Below, piece by piece: positions 8,707 to 17,378 of a stretch of 32,393 bases of DNA; within the stretch, counting starts at the first letter, position 1, and each line of letters starts with the position of its first letter. The stretch is from DATKKM01 sp035542855. Lineage in GTDB: Bacteria > Chloroflexota > Dehalococcoidia > SM23-28-2 > RBG-16-64-32. The translations under genes and the position numbers were made by a program. The notes under the pieces were generated by a model. The model was given only the letters and a program-made list of their open reading frames with translations, searched no databases and was not told the origin of the DNA. The stretch lies in NCBI GenBank assembly GCA_035542855.1, contig DATKKM010000067.1, positions 1 through 32,393 on the forward strand, given 5' to 3'.

Positions 8707-9893
<1,187 letters not shown>

Positions 9894-9906
9894 GGTTGTC
9901 TCCTTG

Positions 9907-9941
9907 AGGTGTTAGGTGCGAGGTGTCAGGTGTCAGTGCTT
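9907..9941. repeat. degenerate tandem heptamer, unit AGGTGTY
   Basis: Four to five 7-nt units in register (AGGTGTT, AGGTGCG, AGGTGTC, AGGTGTC, AGTGCTT) lie 13 nt upstream of the acyl-CoA dehydrogenase start. It is one of four heptamer tracts in the window, each with a different unit. Confidence 0.6.
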
Positions 9942-9975
9942 CGAGAGGGATTATGGCGGCACTCTGACGCGCACG

Positions 9976-10677
9976 TCAACGTTGCGCGCTTGCTGGGAGC
10001 GTGTACAACTCGCCTATGGGTAAGCAGCCCTGCGGCAGCTGGACCGGCAGCCCGGCGGCGAACCAGAGAAGGTACACGCCGTCGGCACTGAGAGGCTGCC
10101 CATCGCAGTCCAGGTCGCCGAAGACGCCGCCGCCGAACTGAACGCCGATCTCAGGGCAGCCAGAGGGCTGCAGCGGGTCCAGGTCCAGGCCCCAGCGGAC
10201 GCCGCTGAGTACATCTGACGCGTCTACATCGCCGTCGCAGTTGATGTCCCCCTTCACATAGACGGAGACATCACGGACGCCGAAGAGGGTGCCAGACTCG
10301 TCCTCGAAGATGGTGGACTGCCAGTCGCCCGTCATGTGGTTACCCTCGCCGGGAACAGCGCCGGAGATGTCCCATGCATCCAGCGGGTGGCCGTGCTGGT
10401 CCGTGAACACCACGGTGGCTTCGAAGGTCTGGCCATGCGCGGCCGGTGTGACCGTCCCATCAAGAGTGCCGGTGTACTGCGTGCAGTCGAACATCCCAGT
10501 CAGTGTCGTCTCCTCCTGCAGCAGCATCGTGGGGCAACTCAGGGTAAGGTCACCCTGGATGGTGAACTGCCAGTCGCCCGTCATCGCGATGGTCGCATCC
10601 GCCGAATGCCCGCCGGTCAACAGCCAGACCGCCGCTGCCACGAGTGGAATGGCCGCCCTGATAAGCTTGCGCCCCAC
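9976..10677 (-). CDS. secreted protein with C-terminal dockerin-like repeats
   Basis: A 233-residue exported protein. Residues 1-28 are a signal peptide (RAAIPLVAAAVWLLTGG). Residues about 30-140 are a beta-rich domain with two copies of a motif around MTGDWQFTIQGDL / MTGDWQSTIFEDES. Residues about 142-233 carry two dockerin-like calcium-loop units: GDINCDGDVDASDVLSGVRW...CPEIG and GDLDCDGQPLSADGVYLLWF...CLPIG. Each has an Asp/Asn-rich loop, an amphipathic helix, and a pair of Cys bracketing the unit. GTG at 10677 is the start, preceded by AAGGAGG at good spacing. No cohesin is seen in the window, so the tail may serve another binding or folding purpose. Confidence 0.78.
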   Translation of the reverse strand: MGRKLIRAAIPLVAAAVWLLTGGHSADATIAMTGDWQFTIQGDLTLSCPTMLLQEETTLTGMFDCTQYTGTLDGTVTPAAHGQTFEATVVFTDQHGHPLDAWDISGAVPGEGNHMTGDWQSTIFEDESGTLFGVRDVSVYVKGDINCDGDVDASDVLSGVRWGLDLDPLQPSGCPEIGVQFGGGVFGDLDCDGQPLSADGVYLLWFAAGLPVQLPQGCLPIGELYTLPASAQR

Positions 10678-10815
10678 TATCGCCTCCTTGAGCGGGCCGT
10701 ACTGCCGCCCCGCAACACGAGTGTCCCGCCTGCGGCAGCGGCGGGGACTCGGCCAAACGGCCTCACTTGGCGGGCCGATTGTCCCGAACGCCAGAACGAA
10801 CAGTGCAGCGCCGGG

Positions 10816-11481
10816 CTAGTCCAGCCCCTCGCGCTTGCGCCGCTCCGCCTCCAGCGCCTCCGCCTCCTCACGCTTCTCGCGCTCCTCTTTGGACTCGGCC
10901 AGCTCGATCGTCCCCTCCTCCGAGGTGCGCAGCTCGGCCTGCAGGCGCTCGCGGAGGACGGCGTAGCGGTCTGCGCCGAGGTAGTGGAGTGGGCTGTACT
11001 GCGGGTCGTCCAACAGCCATGTCTCGTCGAAGGCGGCCGCTTCGGCCTGCACGACGAGTACCCGGCCGACGAAGAGCGTGTGGTCGCCGATGCGGTAGGT
11101 GTCCTCGACGCCGCACTCGATCCAGGCGAGGCAGCCGTCTATGAGCGGCGCGTCGATCTTCTGCGCGCGAATGGTGGCGAGCTTTGACAGCTCCAGCTTG
11201 CCGACGTCCTCGCCGGAGACCATACCGAAGTACTGCGTGTGGTTCATTAGATCGCGCGCCGGGAAGTTGAGCGCGAACTGCTCGGAGAAGCGGATCATAT
11301 CGTGGGTGTGGCGGGCCGGGTGGACGGCGACGCCGATCAGCGGCGGCGTGCGCGAGAGCTGGGTGTAGTAGATGGCGGGCATGACGTCCGTCTCGTCGCG
11401 CCAGCGGGTGGTGACGAGCACGACGGGGCCGCCGTTGAGGAGGCGGAGAGCGTCGGCGGGCTCGAGGGTGCGGCGTTCCAC
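10816..11481 (-). CDS. flavin reductase-like domain protein
   Basis: A 221-residue protein of the flavin reductase-like (FMN-binding split barrel) family. Landmarks are GGPVVLVTTRWRDETDVMPA near the N-terminus, PPLIGVAVHPARHTHDMI, FALNFPARDL and IECGVEDTYRIGDHTLFVGR. Members bind FMN and act as flavin reductases or flavoredoxins; the partner enzyme is unknown here. The last 35 residues form a highly charged helix (SKEEREKREEAEALEAE), an extension beyond the usual domain that may be a coiled coil. The start is GTG at 11481; there is no Shine-Dalgarno, and a heptamer repeat begins 8 nt upstream. It is divergent from the DUF72 gene. Confidence 0.82.
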   Translation of the reverse strand: MERRTLEPADALRLLNGGPVVLVTTRWRDETDVMPAIYYTQLSRTPPLIGVAVHPARHTHDMIRFSEQFALNFPARDLMNHTQYFGMVSGEDVGKLELSKLATIRAQKIDAPLIDGCLAWIECGVEDTYRIGDHTLFVGRVLVVQAEAAAFDETWLLDDPQYSPLHYLGADRYAVLRERLQAELRTSEEGTIELAESKEEREKREEAEALEAERRKREGLD

Positions 11482-11489
11482 GTGGGATA

Positions 11490-11579
11490 GGTTACAGGGT
11501 ACAGGTTGCAGGTTACAGCGGAGGCTTCGGCAGGCTCAGCTGGTTCTAGGCGACCCTTCGGCAGGTTCAGGATGAGCGG
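11490..11579. repeat. heptamer tract GGTTACA x4 plus two CCTTCGGCAGG elements in a divergent promoter region
   Basis: Positions 11490-11517 are four heptamers in register (GGTTACA, GGGTACA, GGTTGCA, GGTTACA). Positions 11524-11540 and 11554-11579 are two copies of the element CTTCGGCAGG(C/T)TCAG, the second continuing to GATGAGCGG. The elements fill the space between the divergent flavin-reductase-like and DUF72 genes, so they overlap the promoters. Confidence 0.6.
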
Positions 11580-11594
11580 TGGGATAATTCGGGC
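11580..11594 (+). promoter_or_regulatory. extended -10 promoter, probable leaderless start of the DUF72 gene
   Basis: TGG-GATAAT (11580-11588) fits an extended -10 (TGn plus hexamer). Only 6 nt separate it from the ATG at 11595, so transcription should begin at or next to the start codon. No Shine-Dalgarno is present. Confidence 0.55.
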
Positions 11595-12527
11595 ATGGCC
11601 GGGAAGATCCTGGTCGGCTCCTGTTCGTGGGCGGACAAGACGCTGATCGACGCCAAGTGGTACCCGCCGAGCGCGAAATCGCCGGAGGACCGGCTGCGCT
11701 TCTATGCGGAGCACTTCCCAATCGTGGAGGTGGACAGCACGTACTACGCTATCCCGCTGCAGCGCAACCCGGAAGCCTGGGTGGAGCGCACGCCGCCGCA
11801 CTTCACGTTCGATGTGAAGGCCTACGGGCTGTTTACGCTGCACGGCTCGGCGACGCAGGCGCTGCCCAAAGAGCTGAAGGCGCAGCTGCCGCCGAACGTC
11901 GCGGAGAAGCGCAACGTGTACTACAAGGACCTGCCACCGGAGATCGGCGAGGAACTGTGGCGGCGCTTCCTGGAGGTGCTGCTGCCGATGGACAGCGCCG
12001 GCAAGCTGGGCGTGGTGCTCTTCCAGTTCCCGCCCTGGTTCGGGCCGAGAGCAGACAACCGCGAGTACATCCTGCAGGTGAAGGAGCGCCTGGGCCAATA
12101 CCGGCTGGCGGTGGAGTTCCGCAACCGTGCCTGGATGGAGAGCCAGGAGGACCAGCAACGCTCGCTCGGGTTTCTGCGGGAGAACGCGATCACGTACGTC
12201 TGCGTCGACGAGCCGCAGGGGTTCAAGACGAGCGTGCCGCCGGTGGTCGCCGCGACGACATCGCTGGGGGTGCTGCGGATGCACGGCCACAACCAGGAGA
12301 TGTGGACGAAGAAGACGAACACGGCCGCCGAGCGCTTCGATTACCTGTACAGCGAGGACGAACTACGCGAGTGGGCCCCGCAGATCCGGCGCCTGGCCGA
12401 TGAGACGAGCGAGACGCACGTGCTGTTCAACAACTGCCACCGCGACTATTCGGTGCGAAACGCGCGACAGATTGGGGAGCTGCTGGGGCTGACGTTCCAG
12501 CCTCCGCCGCAACCGCAGATGTTGTAG
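11595..12527 (+). CDS. DUF72 (YecE family) TIM-barrel protein
   Basis: A 310-residue DUF72 protein. The signature start GKILVGSCSWADKTLI...WYPP, the VEVDSTYYAIPL strand, FTFDVKAYGLFTLH, VLFQFPPWF, LAVEFRNRAWM and the C-terminal HVLFNNCHRDYSVRNARQI are all in place. The family adopts a TIM barrel related to metal-dependent endonuclease IV-like folds, but its reaction is unknown. The start is fixed by the -10 box only 6 nt upstream rather than by a ribosome site. The TAG stop lies in the GTAGGGG edge of an intergenic palindrome shared with the convergent DinB-like gene. Confidence 0.88.
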   Translation: MAGKILVGSCSWADKTLIDAKWYPPSAKSPEDRLRFYAEHFPIVEVDSTYYAIPLQRNPEAWVERTPPHFTFDVKAYGLFTLHGSATQALPKELKAQLPPNVAEKRNVYYKDLPPEIGEELWRRFLEVLLPMDSAGKLGVVLFQFPPWFGPRADNREYILQVKERLGQYRLAVEFRNRAWMESQEDQQRSLGFLRENAITYVCVDEPQGFKTSVPPVVAATTSLGVLRMHGHNQEMWTKKTNTAAERFDYLYSEDELREWAPQIRRLADETSETHVLFNNCHRDYSVRNARQIGELLGLTFQPPPQPQML

Positions 12528-12578
12528 GGGCAAGCGGCGCTCGCCCCGGGCGGACCGAGCTGAAGCTCAGTCCCCTAC
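12524..12578. repeat. composite palindrome whose two ends supply the stop codons of convergent genes
   Basis: GTAGGGG (12524-12530) and CCCCTAC (12572-12578) form the outer inverted repeat. Inside are two hairpins: 12527-12547 (9 bp, one mismatch, loop GGC) and 12552-12573 (8 paired bases and one mismatch around a TGAA loop). TAG at 12525-12527 ends the DUF72 gene and the CTA at 12575-12577 ends the opposing gene. It could work as a two-way terminator, though U-tracts are absent. Confidence 0.65.
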
Positions 12579-13150
12579 GAGGTCATGCCGCGCAGGCCGA
12601 CGAGCGCGCGGCCGTGCTCGACTTCGCCCATGTGACGGAGGCCGTGCTGGTAGACGAAGCACTCCAGCACCTCCAGCTTGCGGATGGGGTTGCCGGGCCC
12701 GACGACAATGCCGCAGAAGATGTTCTGCATGTTGGGCGGGAGCTGCGGCATGACGACCTGGGCCAGCATCTCGGCATCGATCGTCTCCAGCGTCTCGTGG
12801 GTGCGGGCTATGACCTCGGCCTGGTACGCCTTCCAGGCTTCCAGGTCGCCGATGCGCTGGTGCTGCATCTCCTCCACCGTTTCTTCGCGGCCCAGGCGGT
12901 CGATGGCGAGCCCCACCCTGGCCTGCCAGCCGCCGCTGGCCCACAGCGGGGACTCCCGGCGGAAGACGGCGCTGATCGATTGGTCCTGGGCGTGCATGAA
13001 GTGCGTGAAGCTGAAGGCGATGGGCAGGACGCCCTCGCGCTCGTGGTGGTTGACCTGTTCCAGCGACATGTCGCTGATGGCGCGCTCCCAGAGCATGTTC
13101 ATCGCGCGGATGCGGTTGCGCAGGGACTGGACGAACATCTCGTCTGACAT
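12575..13150 (-). CDS. DinB-like superfamily protein
   Basis: A 191-residue predicted four-helix-bundle protein of the DinB/YfiT-like putative metalloenzyme superfamily. The helix with FSFTHFMHAQDQSISAVF (about 45-62) and the C-terminal CFVYQHGLRHMGEVEHGRAL supply the histidines expected for the metal site. Members include thiol transferases that use bacillithiol or mycothiol, but the substrate cannot be inferred here. The frame remains open upstream to 13384; ATG 13150 is chosen because the sequence before it lies in the palindrome and purL end, and because TACCCT lies 7 nt before it, a weak version of the leaderless pattern. The stop is inside the palindrome at 12524-12578. Confidence 0.72.
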   Translation of the reverse strand: MSDEMFVQSLRNRIRAMNMLWERAISDMSLEQVNHHEREGVLPIAFSFTHFMHAQDQSISAVFRRESPLWASGGWQARVGLAIDRLGREETVEEMQHQRIGDLEAWKAYQAEVIARTHETLETIDAEMLAQVVMPQLPPNMQNIFCGIVVGPGNPIRKLEVLECFVYQHGLRHMGEVEHGRALVGLRGMTS

Positions 13151-13200
13151 GCCCCAGAGGGTACGCGAATCGCGGTCGGGCTGCCAGCGCCGCCCCGCCC

Positions 13201-13236
13201 GGCGACCTGAAGGTCGCCCATGCGCCTTTCCCCTAC
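13201..13236. repeat. CTGAAG-type hairpin abutting the purL stop
   Basis: Positions 13201-13218 form a perfect 7-bp stem with a TGAA loop. CCCCTAC at 13230-13236 carries the TAG stop of purL (CTA at 13233-13235). It is the same element type as at 12552 and 19079. Confidence 0.6.
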
Positions 13237-15452
13237 TCGCCCAGGGCGCGGGACAGACCGTTTGACCAGGCGTCGCGCATGTCCGCGACCGCGACCTCCA
13301 CCGGGCCGAGGCGGAGCAGCGGCTCGTCCTTGACGCGGCCAATGTACTCGAGCGGCACGCCGTTCCCCTGCACGATGCCAACAAGCGCCTCGCGCTTATC
13401 GGCGGGCACGGTGACGACTATGCGTGACTGCGCTTCGCCGAAGAGGGCCGGGGCCAGCCGCGCGCCTAGGATGGCGTTGGCGCCGTCGATCCCCTTGCCG
13501 CCGGCGATGCACATCTCGGCGAGGGTCACCGCGAGGCCGCCGTCCGAGCAGTCGTGGGCCGCGTTGACCACGCCCTGGCGGATCGCCGCGAGAACGGCCA
13601 TCTGCATGCGCGCCTCGCGCACGAGGTCGATATCCAGCTTGCCGCCGATCAGGCCGTGCACGTGCTTCAGGTACTCGCTGCCGCCCAGGGAGTCCAGGGG
13701 CTGCTCGAGGTGTGAGCCGACGAGGAACACCTGGTCGCCGTCTGCCTTGAGCGCGGGCGTGCAGTAACGGGTGACGTCGTCAAGGATGCCCAGCATGCCG
13801 ATAACGGGCGTCGGGTAGACGGGGCGGCCGCCGGTTTCGTTGTAGAGGGAGACGTTGCCGGAGATGACCGGCGTGCCGAGCGCCGTGCAGGCTTCCGCAA
13901 TGCCGTGGATCACGGCCTCCATCTGGAAGTAGACGTCCGGCCGCTCCGGGTTGCCGAAGTTCAGACAGTCGGTTACAGCGACCGGGTGGGCGCCGACGCA
14001 AACGACGTTCCTCGCCGCCTCCGCAACGGCGATGGCCCCGCCACGGTTCGGATCGATGTGGCAGTAGCGGCCGCTGCCGTCGGTCGCTACGGCGAAGCCG
14101 CGAGACGTGCCTTTCACTCGCAGAACTGCCGCGTCGGCGCCGGCTTCGATGACGGTGTTGGTGAGCACGCTCTGGTCGTACTGGCGGTAAACGGGGCGCT
14201 TGCTGGCGATGTTCGGCGAGGCCAGGAGGTCAAGCAGCACGCGCTTGGGGTCGACGACGTCCGGCAGGCCGGCGATGTCGAGCTGCTCCATCTCGAACAG
14301 CTCCTGGGCCGGCACGCCCTCCCGGGTGTACTCGGGCGCGTCGACCAGCACCTGCACCGGCAGGGTGGCGACCTCGGTCTCGCCGTCGCGGATGTGGACC
14401 AGCTGGTCGCCGGTGACCTCGCCGATGATCGCCCAGGGCACCTCCCAGCGCTCGAATAGCTTCGCCACGTCGGCCTCGTGCCCCTTGCGGACGATGATCA
14501 GCATCCGCTCCTGCGACTCTGAGAGCATGACCTCGTATGGGGTCATCCCCTCTTCGCGGCGGGGCACCTTCGCGACGTCGATGATGATGCCGGAGCCGCC
14601 GCGGTTCGCCGATTCAATAGCCGAAGACGTGAGGCCGGCCGCGCCCAGGTCCTGGATGCCGGTGATCCAGTCGCGGTGGTTCCAGGCCAGGTCCAGGCAG
14701 GCCTCCAGCAGCATCTTTTCAAGGAAGGGGTTGCCCACCTGCACGGCTGGGCGCAGCTCCTCGAAGCGGGCGCCGGGGTCGGTGCGGGAGGCGAGGCCGG
14801 ATGCGCCGTGGATGCCGTCGCGCCCGGTGCCGGAACCGGCGAGCATCAGGACGTTACCGGCGCCCTCCGCCTTCGCGGTGACGAGCTGATCGGCGCGGGC
14901 CACGCCCACGCACATGGCGTTGACCAGCGGGTTAGCGGCGTAGGCGTCCTCGAAGACGACCTCGCCGCCGACGGTGGGGATTCCGAGGCAGTTGCCATAG
15001 CCGCCGATGCCCGCAATGACGCCCTCGAAGAGGTACTTTGACTGGGGGTCCGACGGCGGCCCGAAGCGCAACGAGTCCAGCAGGGCGACCGGACGCGCGC
15101 CCATGGCGAAGATGTCGCGCACGATGCCGCCGACGCCCGTGGCCGCGCCCTGGTACGGCTCAACAGCGGAGGGGTGGTTGTGCGATTCGATCTTCATCAC
15201 CACGCACATGCCATCGCCGATGTCGACCGCGCCGGCGTTTTCGGCGCCGCGCTTGGTGAGGACCCAGGCGCCTTCCGCGGGGAGCATGCGCAACAGGGGC
15301 TTCGAGTTCTTGTAGCCGCAGTGCTCGCTCCAGAGCGCCCCGAAGAGGCCGAGCTCGACCTGGTTCGGCTCGCGGCCAAGCCGCTGCACGATCAGTTCGT
15401 ATTCGCTGCGGCTGAGGGCGATAGTATCGAGGACGGACTGGTCAACGGCCAT
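13233..15452 (-). CDS. purL: phosphoribosylformylglycinamidine synthase subunit PurL
   Basis: A 739-residue small-type PurL, the ATP-dependent synthetase subunit that converts FGAR to FGAM in purine synthesis with PurS and the glutaminase PurQ. Seen in order: LGALWSEHCGYKNSK-type motif with the active-site His (about 40-52), IESHNHPSAVEPYQGAATGV, GIQDLGAAGLTSSAIESA, VMLSESQERMLIIV, and in the second half NFGNPERPDVY, ISGNVSLYNETGGRPVYPTP (given as two halves) and HDCSDGGLAVTLAEM. Length is normal for the type. Neither purS nor purQ is in the window. TGTAAT lies 7 nt before the ATG, without a Shine-Dalgarno, so the mRNA may be leaderless; this box overlaps the first heptamer of the upstream tract. 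Confidence 0.95.
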   Translation of the reverse strand: MAVDQSVLDTIALSRSEYELIVQRLGREPNQVELGLFGALWSEHCGYKNSKPLLRMLPAEGAWVLTKRGAENAGAVDIGDGMCVVMKIESHNHPSAVEPYQGAATGVGGIVRDIFAMGARPVALLDSLRFGPPSDPQSKYLFEGVIAGIGGYGNCLGIPTVGGEVVFEDAYAANPLVNAMCVGVARADQLVTAKAEGAGNVLMLAGSGTGRDGIHGASGLASRTDPGARFEELRPAVQVGNPFLEKMLLEACLDLAWNHRDWITGIQDLGAAGLTSSAIESANRGGSGIIIDVAKVPRREEGMTPYEVMLSESQERMLIIVRKGHEADVAKLFERWEVPWAIIGEVTGDQLVHIRDGETEVATLPVQVLVDAPEYTREGVPAQELFEMEQLDIAGLPDVVDPKRVLLDLLASPNIASKRPVYRQYDQSVLTNTVIEAGADAAVLRVKGTSRGFAVATDGSGRYCHIDPNRGGAIAVAEAARNVVCVGAHPVAVTDCLNFGNPERPDVYFQMEAVIHGIAEACTALGTPVISGNVSLYNETGGRPVYPTPVIGMLGILDDVTRYCTPALKADGDQVFLVGSHLEQPLDSLGGSEYLKHVHGLIGGKLDIDLVREARMQMAVLAAIRQGVVNAAHDCSDGGLAVTLAEMCIAGGKGIDGANAILGARLAPALFGEAQSRIVVTVPADKREALVGIVQGNGVPLEYIGRVKDEPLLRLGPVEVAVADMRDAWSNGLSRALGE

Positions 15453-15458
15453 GGGTGC

Positions 15459-15500
15459 GATTACAGGTTACAGGTTTCCGGTTGCAGGTGACAGTGGACA
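15459..15500. repeat. six tandem heptamers upstream of purL, including its likely -10 box
   Basis: Forty-two bases read in register as GATTACA, GGTTACA, GGTTTCC, GGTTGCA, GGTGACA, GTGGACA. The unit is close to that at 11490. On the minus strand, TGTAAT (15465-15460) is 7 nt from the purL ATG. Confidence 0.65.
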
Positions 15501-15552
15501 CGAGGAGTAGCCACCAGCTGTGCCAAACGTTCACCCCCAAGCCTCCAGATCG

Positions 15553-15561
15553 TGCTATGAT
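15553..15561 (+). promoter_or_regulatory. extended -10 promoter of the zinc-ribbon gene
   Basis: TGC-TATGAT is an extended -10 with five of six consensus bases; no good -35 was found. The inferred start of transcription near 15568 gives an mRNA leader of about 95 nt before the ATG at 15664, much longer than for neighbouring genes. Confidence 0.5.
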
Positions 15562-15663
15562 GTATGTGGTAATTGTTTCGCACCCCTTCGCCTGAGCTAG
15601 CACCTTTCAGCAGCACTCTTAGATGGTCGAACCTTGCCAAGTAACTAAAGGAAGGAGGCCATC

Positions 15664-15993
15664 ATGGACAAGACTCTAGTTTGTCAGGACTGCGGGAACT
15701 CGTTCACCTTTACGGACGACGACCAGCGGTATCACGCCGAAAAGGGCTACACAGAGCCCAAGCGCTGTCCCAGCTGCCGAGCGGCTCGCCGCTCAACGAG
15801 CGGCGGTGGATACGGCGGTGGCGGCAGCTACGGCGGCGGACGCAGCCGGGAAATGCACCCGGCCACGTGCGCGCAGTGCGGCAAGGAAACCGAAGTTCCC
15901 TTCCGCCCCAGCGGCGACCGGCCGGTCTACTGCAGCGACTGCTTCAGCAAGCGCCCGGCAACGGGCGGCGGCGGGCGTCGTTCTTCCTGGTAA
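15664..15993 (+). CDS. double zinc-ribbon protein with Gly/Tyr-rich linker
   Basis: A 109-residue protein. Residues 1-42 are a zf-trcl-type zinc ribbon: LVCQDCGNSF...EKGYTEPKRCPSCRAAR (two CxxC pairs). Residues about 45-60 are a low-complexity Gly/Tyr/Ser segment of the GGYGGGGSYGGGR kind. Residues about 67-92 form a second ribbon (CAQCGKETEVPF...RPVYCSDCF). The tail is GGGGRRSSW. Such layouts suggest binding of nucleic acid, possibly rRNA or mRNA, but no function is established. It is monocistronic: strong GGAAGGAGG ribosome site, its own extended -10 promoter, a long leader, and a textbook terminator 15 nt past the stop. That pattern suggests high or regulated expression, as for cold-shock genes. 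Confidence 0.82.
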   Translation: MDKTLVCQDCGNSFTFTDDDQRYHAEKGYTEPKRCPSCRAARRSTSGGGYGGGGSYGGGRSREMHPATCAQCGKETEVPFRPSGDRPVYCSDCFSKRPATGGGGRRSSW

Positions 15994-16007
15994 GACACCG
16001 CTAACGC

Positions 16008-16045
16008 AAACAGGGGCCTCTTCTGAGGCCCCTGTTTTGTTTTCT
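16008..16045 (+). terminator. intrinsic terminator of the zinc-ribbon gene
   Basis: CAGGGGCCTC pairs perfectly with GAGGCCCCTG around a TTCT loop, flanked by AAA/TTT that extends the stem, and followed by TTTTGTTTTCTT. Confidence 0.93.
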
Positions 16046-16134
16046 TGCTGCCCTCGCCACCGTCCCCTCACCCCGGTACGGCGGGCTCGGGGCGATTCTG
16101 TTAGGGGCCAGGCAAGCGTAGGAAGCGTGGCTCC

Positions 16135-16159
16135 AGCGGAGCTGAAGCTCCGCTGCTAC
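16135..16159. repeat. CTGAAG-type hairpin followed by CTAC
   Basis: AGCGGAGC (16135-16142) pairs perfectly with GCTCCGCT (16147-16154) around TGAA; CTAC follows at 16156-16159. It is the same family as at 3768, 12552, 13201 and 19079, with different arms. Confidence 0.6.
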
Positions 16160-16174
16160 GTCTGATGCCGTCCT

Positions 16175-16579
16175 CTACTCCTCTGACGCCCGCTCCAGCA
16201 GGATCTCCGCCACCTTTGTGATCGCGTTGTAGGCGTAGACCAGGTACTCCATCGGGTGCAGCTGCAGCGGCTTCAGCTCTTCGTTGCGCATCGCCACCGG
16301 GTCGGTCACCTCGAAGTCGAAGGTGGGGACGTCGTTGCCCATCTTGAGCTCGTAGAACTCCCCGTCCTGGCCCAGCACCACGCAACCACGCTGCGGCGAC
16401 TCGACGCCGGGGGCCTCGATCTCGATGCCGTAGGAGAAGAACGCGCCGGGGAACGGCGGAAACGGGTCGAGGCGCGTCACCGCATCGAGCAAAATGGCGC
16501 GCAAACGGTCGGCCGCCCGCTCGATGACGGCGTCGGCGTCGTACTTCAGCTCCAGTGGGTCGTCGCGTCGTGGGTTCAT
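16175..16579 (-). CDS. conserved-looking hypothetical protein
   Basis: A 134-residue acidic soluble protein, not recognised. It has an N-terminal helix (DADAVIERAADRLRAILLDAV), a middle beta segment (FFSYGIEIEAPGV, GCVVLGQDGEFYELKMG) and a C-terminal helix (MEYLVYAYNAITKVAEILLERA). No catalytic motif is visible. The frame continues upstream to 16636, but ATG 16579 is preferred because the earlier start would overlap the promoter and start of the divergent regulator at 16624. The divergent arrangement, with 44 bp between starts, suggests shared control. Confidence 0.62.
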   Translation of the reverse strand: MNPRRDDPLELKYDADAVIERAADRLRAILLDAVTRLDPFPPFPGAFFSYGIEIEAPGVESPQRGCVVLGQDGEFYELKMGNDVPTFDFEVTDPVAMRNEELKPLQLHPMEYLVYAYNAITKVAEILLERASEE

Positions 16580-16608
16580 GTCGATTCCGGAGTATGGACA
16601 GGCAAAGG

Positions 16609-16617
16609 TGCTAAAAT
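16609..16617 (+). promoter_or_regulatory. extended -10 promoter, leaderless start of the SufR-like gene
   Basis: TGC-TAAAAT (16609-16617) is a good extended -10. The ATG at 16624 lies 6 nt after the hexamer, and there is no Shine-Dalgarno. Confidence 0.6.
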
Positions 16618-16623
16618 CGCAGC

Positions 16624-17295
16624 ATGACAGGGGCAAATCTGCAGATGCAGTCCACTCGCCAGCAGATTCTAGAGTACCTGCAACGGCACGGCAGGGGAAC
16701 TGTGAAGGAGCTGGGCTCGCTGCTGGGGCTCACCTCCACCGGCATCCGCCAGCACCTGACCGTACTGGAGCGCGACGGCCTGGTGGAGGCGCGCGAAGAG
16801 CGCGGGCGCGTGGGCCGGCCGACGCTGGTGTATTCGATCACGGGCAAGGCGGACTCGCTTTTCCCCAAGACGTACGATCTGCTGGCCGGCGTCCTCCTGG
16901 AAGAGATCCGGGCGAGCGAGGGCAACGACAAGCTGCAGAAGCTGCTCAAGCAGGTAGCGCGACGACTGGCGCTGCCCTACGAGGAGCGCATGCGCGGCAA
17001 AGACCTGGCGCACCGCGTGAAGGAGACGGCCGCCGTCCTCGAAGAGCAGGGCTGCATGGCCGACTGGGGCCAGGACGAGAGCGGCGCCTTCTTCATTGAC
17101 GAGTACAGCTGCCCGTTCCCCAAGATCGCGGAGACGGACCGCGCCGTCTGCGCGCTGCACGTGGAGTTCGTGGGCATCCTCTCCGGGGGCGACGCGCGCC
17201 TCACCCGCAGCCTCCTCCGCGGCGAGCGCGCCTGTACCTACCGCGTGCGCCCGGGCACCGTCCGCGACGAAGACGTCGTCCCGGTGGCGAGCTAG
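16624..17295 (+). CDS. SufR-like winged-helix transcriptional regulator
   Basis: A 223-residue regulator. Residues 9-75 form a winged helix (TRQQILEYLQRHGRGTVKEL, then TSTGIRQHLTVLERDGLVEA and RVGRPTLVYSIT). The C-terminal half has the layout of SufR-type Fe-S sensors: DEYSCPF...RAVCALHVEF...RGERACTYRV, with Cys163, Cys176 and Cys204 (C-x12-C-x27-C). A further Cys that SufR proteins usually have between the last two is not present; Cys144 is the only other one. SufR represses Fe-S assembly genes in cyanobacteria and actinobacteria, but no suf genes are in the window. It may read another redox or iron signal. The ATG at 16624 is favoured by the -10 box 6 nt upstream over the internal ATG at 16645. 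Confidence 0.78.
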   Translation: MTGANLQMQSTRQQILEYLQRHGRGTVKELGSLLGLTSTGIRQHLTVLERDGLVEAREERGRVGRPTLVYSITGKADSLFPKTYDLLAGVLLEEIRASEGNDKLQKLLKQVARRLALPYEERMRGKDLAHRVKETAAVLEEQGCMADWGQDESGAFFIDEYSCPFPKIAETDRAVCALHVEFVGILSGGDARLTRSLLRGERACTYRVRPGTVRDEDVVPVAS

Positions 17296-17299
17296 CCGT

Positions 17300-17327
17300 C
17301 AGCACTCAGCGTTCAGCTTTCAGCACC
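17300..17327. repeat. four tandem heptamers, unit CAGCNYT
   Basis: CAGCACT, CAGCGTT, CAGCTTT, CAGCACC in register, five bases after the stop of the SufR-like gene. It is the fourth heptamer tract in the window. Confidence 0.6.
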
Positions 17328-17366
17328 CACGCGGCCATCATTCGTTACCCTGCGCCCACTTCCCGT

Positions 17367-17372
17367 TACAAT
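17367..17372 (+). promoter_or_regulatory. -10 box, leaderless start of the PP2C-like gene
   Basis: TACAAT is 6 nt before the ATG at 17379. There is no Shine-Dalgarno. Confidence 0.5.
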
Positions 17373-17378
17373 CGAGCC

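Noticed and set aside
9907..17327. Heptamer tracts as a CRISPR array
   Set aside because: Units are 7 nt with no spacers and no cas genes are present.
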